The notes under the pieces: generated by a model
Databases searched by the model: none
Told to the model about the DNA's origin: nothing
The model's input: only the letters and a program-made list of their open reading frames with translations
Assembly (NCBI RefSeq): GCF_025447595.1
Contig: NZ_JAOEJU010000007.1
Coordinates: forward strand, 62,001 to 126,000
Reading direction: 5' to 3'
Source: Pseudomonas koreensis
Lineage (GTDB): Bacteria > Pseudomonadota > Gammaproteobacteria > Pseudomonadales > Pseudomonadaceae
Length of the DNA stretch: 64,000 nucleotides
Position numbers and translations under genes: made by a program
Shown: piece by piece, positions 36,719-44,433 of the stretch
Layout of the letters: the number at the start of each line of letters is the position of its first letter
Numbering within the stretch: position 1 is the first letter of the stretch

Positions 36719-36758
36719 AAAAAAACCGCCTCCGGTTGAACCCGGTGGCGGTTTTTTT
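36719..36758. terminator. Bidirectional terminator after flhB
   Basis: AAAAACCGCC and CCGG on the left pair with CCGG and GGCGGTTTTT on the right (36719-36735 with 36742-36758, one mismatch). The A run on the left and T run on the right let it work for flhB on the plus strand and for transcripts from the minus-strand DUF6124 gene. Confidence 0.88.
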
Positions 36759-36789
36759 ATGTCACAGATGATCTGTGGTGCTTGTGAGG

Positions 36790-36888
36790 CCGCTTTCGCG
36801 GGCAAGCCCGCTCCCACAGGTTTGGCGTCGCTCGGGAAATATGAGCACGCCACAAATCACTGTGGGAGCGAGCTTGCTCGCGAAGGCG
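36790..36888. repeat. REPIN with two different REP subtypes, downstream of flhB
   Basis: The left unit (36790-36819) carries GCGGGCAAGCCCGC. The right unit (36860-36886) carries GCGAGCTTGCTCGC in inverted orientation. Each keeps its own palindrome although the two differ by paired changes. The intervening ~40 bases contain no gene. Confidence 0.9.
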
Positions 36889-36917
36889 TCAGCCGCCACG
36901 GCACATCTCTCAAGTCT

Positions 36918-37292
36918 TTACGCGGAAGTCTGCGACGGCGGTATTTCCAGATTATCCAGCACCCGATTCACTGCCAGTTCCCCGAGCATGATCAGTTGCG
37001 CAATGCCCACCAGCGTCCTGCGCTGTGAGGCGGGCATGAGGTGGGTGAAGTCATTGACGATGGTTCTGGCTGAAGCGAGGGTTTCGCAGGCATCGGCCAG
37101 CAGCTCTTCGTTTTTGAAGTCCGCGGTGACGGCATACATTCTACGGGTCTTGCGCGGTGGTGGCGTGGAGCCGGGCGGGCAGAGATAGTGATCGAGGGCG
37201 CGGTCGGCGGCTTCGTGAAGCTTTCTGGAATCGGCAGATTCGTAGGGCGAGGCGGGGTCGGTTTCGGGTGGATTGGGTGTGGGTTTGATCAT
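36918..37292 (-). CDS. DUF6124 family protein of unknown function
   Basis: This 124-aa protein has an N-terminal Pro/Asp-rich segment (KPTPNPPETDPASPYESAD) followed by KLHEAADRALDHYLCPPG and a helical C-terminal half (NEELLADACETLASARTIVN, LVGIAQLIMLGELAVNRVLD). It resembles a small family (DUF6124) that I know only from pseudomonads. Start ATG at 37290-37292 follows AAAGGAG. It is the only minus-strand gene inside the flagellar region and interrupts the flhB-flhA neighbourhood. It carries an unusual structured leader (37327-37523). Function unknown. Confidence 0.75.
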   Translation of the reverse strand: MIKPTPNPPETDPASPYESADSRKLHEAADRALDHYLCPPGSTPPPRKTRRMYAVTADFKNEELLADACETLASARTIVNDFTHLMPASQRRTLVGIAQLIMLGELAVNRVLDNLEIPPSQTSA

Positions 37293-37326
37293 GGTGAAGC
37301 TCCTTTGGGTGGAGCCGCCAAATCCA

Positions 37327-37523
37327 GTCGCTAAACAGGAAGGGTGGCGGCTGTACGCAGGTTAGCGAACCGGTCAAAGGCACCCGGTAGACCGCAAGGG
37401 TCTCCCGCATACAGCCACCATAACGAAATTGCAGACATACAGATCCGCAACGAAGCCTGGGACGCTGGTGCACCTTTAATTCGAACCGAGTCGCTAAACC
37501 CGATCGCTGATTCGTCAGCGACC
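37327..37523 (-). ncRNA. Candidate structured mRNA leader of the DUF6124 gene
   Basis: Reading leftward toward the gene: a hairpin TCGCTGA/TCAGCGA (37504-37521), then GTTTAGCGAC (37490-37499), then a multibranched domain, then a second exact GTTTAGCGAC (37327-37336), then the SD. In the branched domain an outer stem (37343-37346 plus 37350-37358 with 37407-37419, one mismatch and a 3-base bulge) encloses two hairpins: AGACC/GGTCT (37389-37403) and ACCGG/CCGGT (37369-37388). The 5' GTCGCT can pair with either AGCGAC copy or with its own hairpin partner, so alternative folds are possible. No known riboswitch class was recognised. Confidence 0.5.
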
Positions 37524-37625
37524 GATCCACAATAGAATCCGACCCCAAGGCGCACAAGCCGGCGGATTCTGGCGTAGCTGTAGGCAATGGCGCAAGGATT
37601 CGTAGCCTGTAAGGCGTGTCTGAAG

Positions 37626-37657
37626 GTGTCTTTTAAACACCCGAGTTTAAAAGGCAC
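37626..37657. repeat. Long inverted repeat between the DUF6124 leader and the REPIN
   Basis: GTGTCTTTTAAAC (37626-37638) and GTTTAAAAGGCAC (37645-37657) form a 13-bp stem with one G-T pair around ACCCGA. No long T run follows on either side, so an operator or cruciform is as likely as a terminator. Confidence 0.6.
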
Positions 37658-37680
37658 TTTGTGCTGATTTCTCGGGCCTC

Positions 37681-37749
37681 TTCGCGAGCAAGCTCGCTCC
37701 CACAGGGAAATGCATTCCAAATGTGGGAGCGAGCTTGCTCGCGAAGGCG
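37681..37749. repeat. REPIN upstream of flhA
   Basis: TTCGCGAGCAAGCTCGCTCC (start of the left unit, 37681-37705) is mirrored by TGTGGGAGCGAGCTTGCTCG (right unit from 37722, ending with CGAAGGC near 37748). Only about 16 bases separate the units, giving one long hairpin. This is the third copy in the window. Confidence 0.93.
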
Positions 37750-37809
37750 GCATCCCGGTCAGCAGAAAAACCTCGCTCAAACCCCTCTGTTTCAATCATC
37801 GGCAAAAGT

Positions 37810-37825
37810 TGGAAGGCTTCTTGCA
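37810..37825 (+). promoter_or_regulatory. Sigma-54 promoter of flhA
   Basis: TGGAAGGCTTCTTGCA has GG (37811-37812), ten bases, GC (37823-37824), and a full TTGCA element. The -24 half departs from TGGCAC after TGG. It is 61 bases before the flhA start. Confidence 0.78.
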
Positions 37826-37886
37826 GTAGCCGCGGTGCGCCTGCTTCGGGCGTCAAAAGTTTGCTTTAAAGGAACGGGGAAAACCG

Positions 37887-40016
37887 GTGGATCGCTCTCA
37901 GTTACTCAGCAGTGCACGCAGCAACCTGACAGACCTCAGTCGAGGCAATCTGGGTGTGCCGCTGTTGCTGCTGGTCATGTTGGCGATGATGATGTTGCCG
38001 GTGCCGCCGTTCCTGCTCGACGTGTTTTTCACGTTCAACATTGCCCTGTCGATCGTCGTGCTGCTGGTCTGCGTGTACGCCTTGCGGCCGCTGGATTTCG
38101 CGGTGTTCCCGACGATCCTGCTGGTGGCGACGCTGTTGCGACTGGCGCTGAACGTGGCGTCTACGCGAGTGGTCATGCTCCACGGTCAGGACGGCCACGC
38201 CGCTGCCGGTAAGGTGATCCAGGCCTTCGGTGAGGTGGTGATCGGCGGTAACTACGTGGTCGGTATCGTGGTCTTCGCGATCTTGATGATCATCAACTTC
38301 GTCGTGGTGACCAAGGGTGCGGGCCGGATTTCCGAGGTGAGCGCGCGTTTCACCCTCGATGCGATGCCCGGCAAGCAAATGGCGATCGACGCCGACCTCA
38401 ACGCCGGTCTGATCGACCAGGCGCAGGCCAAGGCCCGTCGTCAGGAAGTGGCCCAGGAGGCAGAGTTCTACGGTTCGATGGACGGTGCCAGCAAATTCGT
38501 CCGTGGTGACGCCATCGCCGGCCTGTTGATTCTGTTCATCAACCTGATCGGCGGCATGGCCGTCGGTATCTTCCAGCACAACATGACCTTCGCCGACGCC
38601 GGCAAGGTTTACGCCTTGCTGACCATCGGTGACGGTTTAGTGGCGCAATTGCCATCACTGTTGTTATCTACAGCGGCAGCGATCATGGTGACCCGTGCTT
38701 CCGGCTCGGAAGACATGGGCAAGCAGATCAATCGCCAGATGTTCGCCTCGCCCAAAGCGCTGGCGGTGGCGGCCGGTCTGATGGCGGTCATGGGCCTGGT
38801 GCCGGGCATGCCGCACTTCTCGTTCTTGAGCATGGCCGCCCTGGCTGCCGGTGGCGCTTACCTGTTCTGGAAGAAGCAGAACGTGGCCAAGGTCGTCGCG
38901 CTGGAAGAGGTCAAGCGTCAACAGGAATTGCTGCCGTCGCCGGCCCGCGCCATGGAAACCAAGGAGCTGGGCTGGGACGACGTGACCCCGATCGACATGA
39001 TCGGCCTGGAAGTCGGCTACCGCCTGATTCCGCTGGTGGACCGCAACCAGGGCGGGCAATTGCTGGCGCGGATCAAGGGCGTGCGCAAGAAGCTCTCGCA
39101 GGATCTGGGCTTCCTGATGCCGACCGTGCACATCCGCGACAACCTCGACCTGGCACCGAGCGCCTATCGCCTGACCCTGATGGGCGTGATCCTGGCCGAA
39201 GCCGAGATCTACCCGGATCGCGAACTGGCGATCAATCCGGGTCAGGTCTACGGCTCGCTCAATGGCATTACCGCCAAAGATCCGGCTTTCGGCCTGGAGG
39301 CGGTGTGGATCGAAGTCAGCCAGCGTGCCCAGGCGCAATCGCTCGGTTACACCGTGGTCGATGCCAGCACCGTGGTCGCGACTCACTTGAACCAGATTCT
39401 GTACAAGCACTCCAGCGAGCTGATCGGTCACGAAGAAGTGCAGCAATTGATGCAACTGCTGGCCAAGAGCTCGCCGAAACTGGCTGAAGAGCTGGTGCCG
39501 GGCGTGGTCACGCTGTCGCAGTTGCTCAAGGTGTTGCAGGCGTTGCTGGCCGAGCACGTGCCGGTGCGCGATATCCGCAGCATTGCAGAAGCCATCGCCA
39601 ACAATGCCGCCAAGAGTCAAGATACCGCCGCTTTGGTGGCCGCTGTGCGGGTCGGCGTATCCCGCGCCATCGTCCAAAGCATTGTGGGGACTGAGTCGGA
39701 GCTGCCAGTTATCACGCTGGAGCCAAGGTTGGAACAAATATTGCTCAATAGTCTGCAGAAGGCAGGACAAGGCTCGGAAGAGGGCGTTCTGCTGGAGCCG
39801 AGCATGGCCGAGAAGCTGCAGCGTTCGCTGATCGAAGCGGCGCAGCGCCAGGAAATGCAAGGTCAGCCGGTGATCCTGTTGGTAGCAGGCCCGGTTCGCG
39901 CGATGCTCTCGCGCTTTGGTCGCCTGGCAGTTCCCGGACTGCATGTGCTGGCCTACCAGGAAATTCCGGACAACAAGCAAGTGACCATCGTTGCGACAGT
40001 AGGGCCCAACGGCTGA
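37887..40016 (+). CDS. flhA: Flagellar export gate protein FlhA
   Basis: This 709-aa protein has about eight N-terminal membrane helices (VPLLLLVMLAMMMLPVPPFL and onward, to about residue 325). The conserved FHIPEP-type cytoplasmic loop is RFTLDAMPGKQMAIDADLNA, and the C-terminal cytoplasmic ring docks chaperone-substrate complexes. It starts at GTG 37887 after GGAACGGGG; no ATG precedes the conserved N-terminus. The promoter is sigma-54 type. flhF follows after 11 bases. Confidence 0.97.
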   Translation: MDRSQLLSSARSNLTDLSRGNLGVPLLLLVMLAMMMLPVPPFLLDVFFTFNIALSIVVLLVCVYALRPLDFAVFPTILLVATLLRLALNVASTRVVMLHGQDGHAAAGKVIQAFGEVVIGGNYVVGIVVFAILMIINFVVVTKGAGRISEVSARFTLDAMPGKQMAIDADLNAGLIDQAQAKARRQEVAQEAEFYGSMDGASKFVRGDAIAGLLILFINLIGGMAVGIFQHNMTFADAGKVYALLTIGDGLVAQLPSLLLSTAAAIMVTRASGSEDMGKQINRQMFASPKALAVAAGLMAVMGLVPGMPHFSFLSMAALAAGGAYLFWKKQNVAKVVALEEVKRQQELLPSPARAMETKELGWDDVTPIDMIGLEVGYRLIPLVDRNQGGQLLARIKGVRKKLSQDLGFLMPTVHIRDNLDLAPSAYRLTLMGVILAEAEIYPDRELAINPGQVYGSLNGITAKDPAFGLEAVWIEVSQRAQAQSLGYTVVDASTVVATHLNQILYKHSSELIGHEEVQQLMQLLAKSSPKLAEELVPGVVTLSQLLKVLQALLAEHVPVRDIRSIAEAIANNAAKSQDTAALVAAVRVGVSRAIVQSIVGTESELPVITLEPRLEQILLNSLQKAGQGSEEGVLLEPSMAEKLQRSLIEAAQRQEMQGQPVILLVAGPVRAMLSRFGRLAVPGLHVLAYQEIPDNKQVTIVATVGPNG

Positions 40017-40027
40017 GGTAGTGGTTT

Positions 40028-41368
40028 ATGCAAGTTAAGCGTTTTTTCGCCGCCGATATGCGTCAGGCCATGAAGCTGGTTCGTGATGAGCTGGGCGCTG
40101 ATGCCGCCATCATTGGCAACCGCCGCATCGCCGGCGGCGTCGAGCTGACGGCGGCGCTCGATTACAAACTGTCGGCGCTGGCCCCGCGTGTTCCGAACAT
40201 GGAACTCGAGGATGAGCTGCGCAAGACCCAGTCGCGCATCGTTACCGCACAGGCCGAGCTGAGCCTGCGTGGCGAAGCCGACGGCAACACCAATCGCCAG
40301 CTGTTCGCCGGGCTGCCGTTGACGGCCGGCCTGCCGCTGACCGCCGCCGAACCGCTGACCGAGCCGACCTACGAGGCTCCGGCCCGTCCAGCCCCGGCGC
40401 CTGCGCCGGCCGCCGCTGGCGTCGACCCGCGTGCGCTGGACTCGATGCGTTTCGAACTCAACAGCCTGCGCGAGCTGATGGAAGTTCAGCTAGGCACGCT
40501 GGCCTGGAACCAGCTGCAAGGCAGCCGCCCGGCACAGGCCAATCTGTATCGTCGTTTGCAACGTATCGGTCTGTCCGGCCCGTTGTCCCGTGATCTGCTG
40601 TCGATGATCACCGAGATCGACGAGCCGCGTCAGGCCTGGCGCATGCTGCTGGCGCACCTGGCACGGATGATTGCCGTGCCGGAAGTCGAACCTTTGGAAG
40701 AGGGCGGCGTGATTGCCATGGTCGGCCCGGCCGGCATGGGCAAGACCACCACGCTGGCCAAACTGGCCGCCCGCTACGTGCTCAAGTACGGCGCGCAGAA
40801 CATCGCGCTGGTGAGCATGGACAGTTTCCGCATCGGCGCGCAGGAGCAGCTCAAGACCTTGGGCCGCATCCTCAATGTGTCGGTGACCCACGTCGATCCG
40901 GGCCAGTCCCTGGTGCAGGCGCTGGATCCACTGCTGCGCAAACGCGTGGTGCTGATCGATACCGCCGGCCTGCAGGCCAGCGATCCGGCCCTGCGCATGC
41001 AGCTGGAAAGTCTGGCCGGTCGTGGCATTCGGTCGAAAAATTATCTGGTGCTGGCAACCACCAGCCAGAAACAGGTTCTAACCGCCGCTTATCACAGTTA
41101 CAAGCGTTGCGGGCTCGCCGGGTGCATCCTGACTAAACTGGATGAAACGGCCAGTCTGGGCGAAGTGTTGAGCCTGGCGATCAGTCACGAACTGCCGGTC
41201 GCCTACCTGACCGACGGCCCGCGGATTCCGGATGATCTGCATCTGCCGCGCCGTCATCAACTGGTCAGCCGTGCCGTCAGCGTGCAAATGCAGGAAGAAC
41301 CCAGCGAAGAAGCCATGGCCGACATGTTCGCTGATATCTACCACAGTCCGACCAAGCAGGTTGGCTGA
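40028..41368 (+). CDS. flhF: SRP-like GTPase FlhF (flagellar placement)
   Basis: This 446-aa protein has a basic N-terminal domain (MQVKRFFAADMRQAMKLVRD), a Pro/Ala-rich linker (about 95-135), then an NG GTPase domain with P-loop GPAGMGKTT at residues 233-241, VLIDTAGL and LTKLDETASLGEVLS. It recruits early flagellar parts to the cell pole. It is followed at four bases by a 35-codon ORF, then fleN. Confidence 0.95.
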   Translation: MQVKRFFAADMRQAMKLVRDELGADAAIIGNRRIAGGVELTAALDYKLSALAPRVPNMELEDELRKTQSRIVTAQAELSLRGEADGNTNRQLFAGLPLTAGLPLTAAEPLTEPTYEAPARPAPAPAPAAAGVDPRALDSMRFELNSLRELMEVQLGTLAWNQLQGSRPAQANLYRRLQRIGLSGPLSRDLLSMITEIDEPRQAWRMLLAHLARMIAVPEVEPLEEGGVIAMVGPAGMGKTTTLAKLAARYVLKYGAQNIALVSMDSFRIGAQEQLKTLGRILNVSVTHVDPGQSLVQALDPLLRKRVVLIDTAGLQASDPALRMQLESLAGRGIRSKNYLVLATTSQKQVLTAAYHSYKRCGLAGCILTKLDETASLGEVLSLAISHELPVAYLTDGPRIPDDLHLPRRHQLVSRAVSVQMQEEPSEEAMADMFADIYHSPTKQVG

Positions 41369-41372
41369 GGTA

Positions 41373-41480
41373 ATGAACAGTTTTCGTACCTACATCGATG
41401 GTCTGCCACGCATTGTTCCGGTTGTGAACGCGCAGCCAGTAATGTGGCCTCCGTCTATGCAAGACAAGGTAAAGAAATAA
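41373..41480 (+). CDS. Possible 35-aa peptide ORF between flhF and fleN
   Basis: ATG 41373 follows GAGG of the flhF stop region (GGCTGAGGTAATG). The frame runs 35 codons (MNSFRTYIDGLPRIVPVVNA at its start, ending in KVKK) to TAA at 41478-41480, one base before the fleN ATG. Four bases separate it from flhF. Such tight packing and a reasonable SD suggest it is translated and may couple fleN translation, since fleN itself has only a weak AAAGAAA upstream. No homology is recognised, and it could be chance. Confidence 0.4.
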   Translation: MNSFRTYIDGLPRIVPVVNAQPVMWPPSMQDKVKK

Positions 41481-41481
41481 C

Positions 41482-42312
41482 ATGGGCAGCATGCATCCCG
41501 TACAGGTGATCGCGGTGACCGGCGGCAAAGGTGGCGTCGGCAAGACTAACGTGTCAGTGAACTTGTCCCTGGCGCTGGCAGAGCTTGGCCGTCGGGTCAT
41601 GCTGCTGGACGCCGACCTGGGGCTGGCGAACGTCGACGTTCTGCTGGGCCTCACTCCCAAACGTACGCTGGCGGACGTGATCGAAGGTCGCTGCGAGCTG
41701 CGCGATGTGCTGTTGCAAGGTCCCGGCGGAATTCGCATCGTGCCGGCTGCATCCGGCACCCAGAGCATGGTTCATCTGAGCCCGGCCCAGCATGCCGGTC
41801 TGATTCAGGCCTTCAGCGACATCGGCGACAATCTCGATGTGCTGGTGATCGACACCGCTGCGGGTATTGGTGACTCGGTAGTCAGTTTCGTTCGTGCGGC
41901 GCAGGAAGTGTTGCTGGTGGTGTGTGACGAGCCGACCTCGATCACCGACGCCTACGCGTTGATCAAATTGCTCAACCGCGATTACGGCATGAACCGCTTC
42001 CGCGTCCTGGCCAACATGGCCCAGAGCCCGCAAGAAGGTCGCAACCTGTTCGCCAAGTTGACCAAGGTCACGGATCGCTTCCTCGACGTCGCCTTACAAT
42101 ACGTCGGTGCGGTGCCCTACGACGAAAGCGTACGCAAAGCGGTGCAGAAGCAGCGAGCGGTCTATGAAGCCTTTCCGCGTTCCAAGTGCGCGTTGGCGTT
42201 CAAGGCGATCGCCCAGAAGGTCGACACCTGGCCGCTGCCCGCCAACCCGCGTGGCCACCTTGAGTTTTTCGTCGAGCGCCTCGTGCAGCAAACGGCAGGA
42301 CCTGTGCTATGA
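41482..42312 (+). CDS. fleN: Flagellar number regulator FleN (MinD-like ATPase)
   Basis: This 276-aa ParA/MinD-family ATPase has the deviant Walker A GGKGGVGKT at residues 14-22, followed by LLDADLGLANVDVLLGL and VLVIDTAAGIGDSVVSF. With ATP it binds FleQ and lowers its activity, which limits the cell to one or a few flagella. It overlaps fliA by four bases. ATG 41482 is the first in-frame start after an upstream stop at 41470. Confidence 0.95.
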   Translation: MGSMHPVQVIAVTGGKGGVGKTNVSVNLSLALAELGRRVMLLDADLGLANVDVLLGLTPKRTLADVIEGRCELRDVLLQGPGGIRIVPAASGTQSMVHLSPAQHAGLIQAFSDIGDNLDVLVIDTAAGIGDSVVSFVRAAQEVLLVVCDEPTSITDAYALIKLLNRDYGMNRFRVLANMAQSPQEGRNLFAKLTKVTDRFLDVALQYVGAVPYDESVRKAVQKQRAVYEAFPRSKCALAFKAIAQKVDTWPLPANPRGHLEFFVERLVQQTAGPVL

Positions 42313-43049
42313 CCGCCAGCGGTATGAACCTTTACAAAAAGTCGGCGCGTGACGCGCAGTACGAGTTGATCGAGCGTTACGCGCCACTGGTCAAGCGCAT
42401 CGCCTACCACTTGCTGGCACGGTTGCCGGCCAGTGTTCAGGTCGAAGACTTGATTCAGGCCGGCATGATCGGGCTGCTCGAAGTCTCGACCAAATACGAC
42501 GCCAGCAAAGGCGCCAGTTTCGAAACGTACGCGGGCATCCGGATCCGCGGCGCGATGCTTGATGAAGTGCGCAAGGGGGACTGGGCACCGCGCTCGGTTC
42601 ACCGCAACACCCGTATGGTCAGCGACGCGATTCGCGCAATTGAAGCTAAAACCGGCCGTGACGCTAAAGATCACGAGGTTGCGGCCGAACTCCAATTGAG
42701 TCTCGACGATTACTACGGGATTTTGAACGACACCCTGGGCAGCCGGCTGTTCAGTTTCGACGACCTGTTGCAGGACGGCGAACATGAAGGGCTGCACGAG
42801 GATGGCGCCAGTGCTCATCTTGAGCCGTCGCGCGATCTGGAAGACGAACGCTTCCAGGCAGCGCTGGCGGACGCGATTGCCAATTTGCCGGAGCGTGAGC
42901 GACTGGTGTTGGCGCTGTACTACGACGAAGAGCTGAACCTCAAGGAAATCGGTGAAGTCCTTGGCGTCAGTGAATCGCGGGTCAGCCAGTTACACAGCCA
43001 GTGCGCGGCCCGTTTGCGGGGGCGTTTGGGGGAGTGGCGAGCGCGCTGA
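42309..43049 (+). CDS. fliA: Flagellar sigma factor sigma-28, FliA
   Basis: This 246-aa sigma factor has region 2 RLPASVQVEDLIQAGMIGLL and YAGIRIRGAMLDEVRKGDWA, and region 4 LPERERLVLALYYDEELNLK and GVSESRVSQLHSQCAARLRG. It drives fliC and other late genes and is inhibited by FlgM (not in the window). The start overlaps the fleN stop. A 155-base hairpin-rich gap follows. Confidence 0.97.
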   Translation: MTASGMNLYKKSARDAQYELIERYAPLVKRIAYHLLARLPASVQVEDLIQAGMIGLLEVSTKYDASKGASFETYAGIRIRGAMLDEVRKGDWAPRSVHRNTRMVSDAIRAIEAKTGRDAKDHEVAAELQLSLDDYYGILNDTLGSRLFSFDDLLQDGEHEGLHEDGASAHLEPSRDLEDERFQAALADAIANLPERERLVLALYYDEELNLKEIGEVLGVSESRVSQLHSQCAARLRGRLGEWRAR

Positions 43050-43204
43050 AGGCAGTGTGGGGACACTGCGAACGAGGCTGGTGCGGTGGTGAACGGCACC
43101 GGTCTCGATCTGTTGTGCTCCAGACAGTCATCGAGTGCTTTGCCGGATTGATTGAAATGGCGCGTCCAGGTGCTGGGCGCGTTTAAGACTGCTTGGAGGT
43201 CGAA
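43050..43204 (+). other. Hairpin-rich gap between fliA and cheY
   Basis: Three stems are visible: GCAGTGT/ACACTGC (43052-43069), GGTGC/GCACC (43080-43100) and CGCGTCCAG/CTGGGCGCG (43161-43181, one G-T pair, loop GTG) followed by TTT. The last resembles a weak terminator. No consensus sigma-28 or sigma-54 site was found here. Confidence 0.45.
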
Positions 43205-43588
43205 TTGAACAAAGACATGAAAATCCTCATCGTTGATGACTTCTCAACGATGCGGCGGATCATCAAGAACCTGTTGCGTGATCTCGGGTTCACCAACACC
43301 GTTGAAGCCGACGATGGCACCACCGCCATTCCGGTGCTCAACAGCGGCAGCATCGACTTTCTGGTGACGGACTGGAACATGCCCGGCATGACCGGTATCG
43401 ACCTGCTGCGCCATGTGCGCGCCGATGAAAAACTCAAGCACCTGCCGGTGCTGATGGTGACCGCTGAAGCCAAGCGCGAGCAGATCATCGAAGCGGCCCA
43501 GGCCGGCGTGAACGGCTACGTGGTCAAACCTTTCACGGCCCAGGCGTTGAAAGAAAAAATCGAGAAGATTTTCGAACGCATCGGCTGA
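43205..43588 (+). CDS. cheY: Chemotaxis response regulator CheY
   Basis: This single receiver domain of about 127 aa has [20 protein letters not shown], the acceptor Asp in [12 protein letters not shown] (D56 from this start, D52 from ATG 43217), [19 protein letters not shown] and GYVVKPF. Phospho-CheY binds FliM. GGAGG at 43195-43199 fits TTG 43205. ATG 43217, 17 bases from that SD, gives the usual 124-aa form, so the start is uncertain. Confidence 0.94.
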   Translation: MNKDMKILIVDDFSTMRRIIKNLLRDLGFTNTVEADDGTTAIPVLNSGSIDFLVTDWNMPGMTGIDLLRHVRADEKLKHLPVLMVTAEAKREQIIEAAQAGVNGYVVKPFTAQALKEKIEKIFERIG

Positions 43589-43605
43589 TGACGCGCGGGG
43601 GAGCT

Positions 43606-44394
43606 ATGGAGCACAACGAATCTTCACAGGGCGATTTTGAGTCGACCCTGAAAAAACACGCGGTCGAACTGGTCGAGAGCCTTGAAAAGGGCAAGTTCGG
43701 CGAAGCCGTGCAACTGATCCATGAGCTCAATCAGACCCGTGACCGTGGCCTGTACCAGGAAGTGGGCAAGCTCACGCGTGAATTGCACAGTGCGATCGTC
43801 AATTTCCAGATCGATCCGCACATGCCACAAGCCGAGGAAGTGTCGCAGATCACTGATGCGACCGAACGCTTGGGCTACGTGGTCAAACTGACCGAAAACG
43901 CAGCCAACCGCACCATGGATCTGGTGGAAAGCGCTACCCCCGTGGTCAATGGCCTGGCTGACGAAGCCCAGGCATTGAGCGCCGATTGGGGCCGTTTCAT
44001 GCGCCGTGAGGTCGGGGCTGAAGAGTTCCGTGAACTGGCGCGTCGGGTCGACGGTTTTCTGTCACGCAGCAGCGCGGATAACCGGGCGGTGTCGAGCAAT
44101 CTGAACGACATTCTGCTTGCCCAGGATTACCAGGACCTCACCGGCCAGGTGATCAAGCGCGTGACCCAATTGGTCACCGAAGTCGAAAGCAACCTGCTCA
44201 AACTCGTGCTCATGGCCAGCCAGGTGGACCGCTTTGCGGGCATCGAACATGACCGTGCGGCGATGCTTGCTGAAAAAGATCCACAAAAACATCTCTCGCA
44301 GGGTGAAGGTCCGCAGATTCATGCCGATAAACGAGAAGACGTTGTGTCCGGTCAGGACGATGTGGACGATTTGCTATCCAGCCTTGGATTTTGA
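43606..44394 (+). CDS. cheZ: Protein phosphatase CheZ
   Basis: This 262-aa helical phosphatase acts on phospho-CheY. The catalytic segment NLNDILLAQDYQDLTGQVIK is followed by a linker and the C-terminal CheY-binding tail DDVDDLLSSLGF. ATG 43606 after GGGGGAG was chosen over ATG 43588, which overlaps the cheY stop and lacks an SD. Confidence 0.95.
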   Translation: MEHNESSQGDFESTLKKHAVELVESLEKGKFGEAVQLIHELNQTRDRGLYQEVGKLTRELHSAIVNFQIDPHMPQAEEVSQITDATERLGYVVKLTENAANRTMDLVESATPVVNGLADEAQALSADWGRFMRREVGAEEFRELARRVDGFLSRSSADNRAVSSNLNDILLAQDYQDLTGQVIKRVTQLVTEVESNLLKLVLMASQVDRFAGIEHDRAAMLAEKDPQKHLSQGEGPQIHADKREDVVSGQDDVDDLLSSLGF

Positions 44395-44433
44395 GTTTTT
44401 TTGGGTTTTTAGACCTGTAGGAGCACCCCATTA

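Larger units (their letters stand above)
37524..37886. other. Intergenic stretch upstream of flhA
   Basis: Together with 37293-37523 this is a gene-free gap of 594 bases between the divergent DUF6124 and flhA genes. Besides the leader listed above it holds a 13-bp inverted repeat (37626-37657), a REPIN (37681-37749) and the flhA sigma-54 promoter (37810-37825). I see no further coding sequence. Confidence 0.7.

Noticed and set aside
37141..37587. A 148-codon minus-strand frame through the DUF6124 leader
   Set aside because: It overlaps the well-supported DUF6124 start in another frame and is explained by the structured leader. No domain or good SD was seen.
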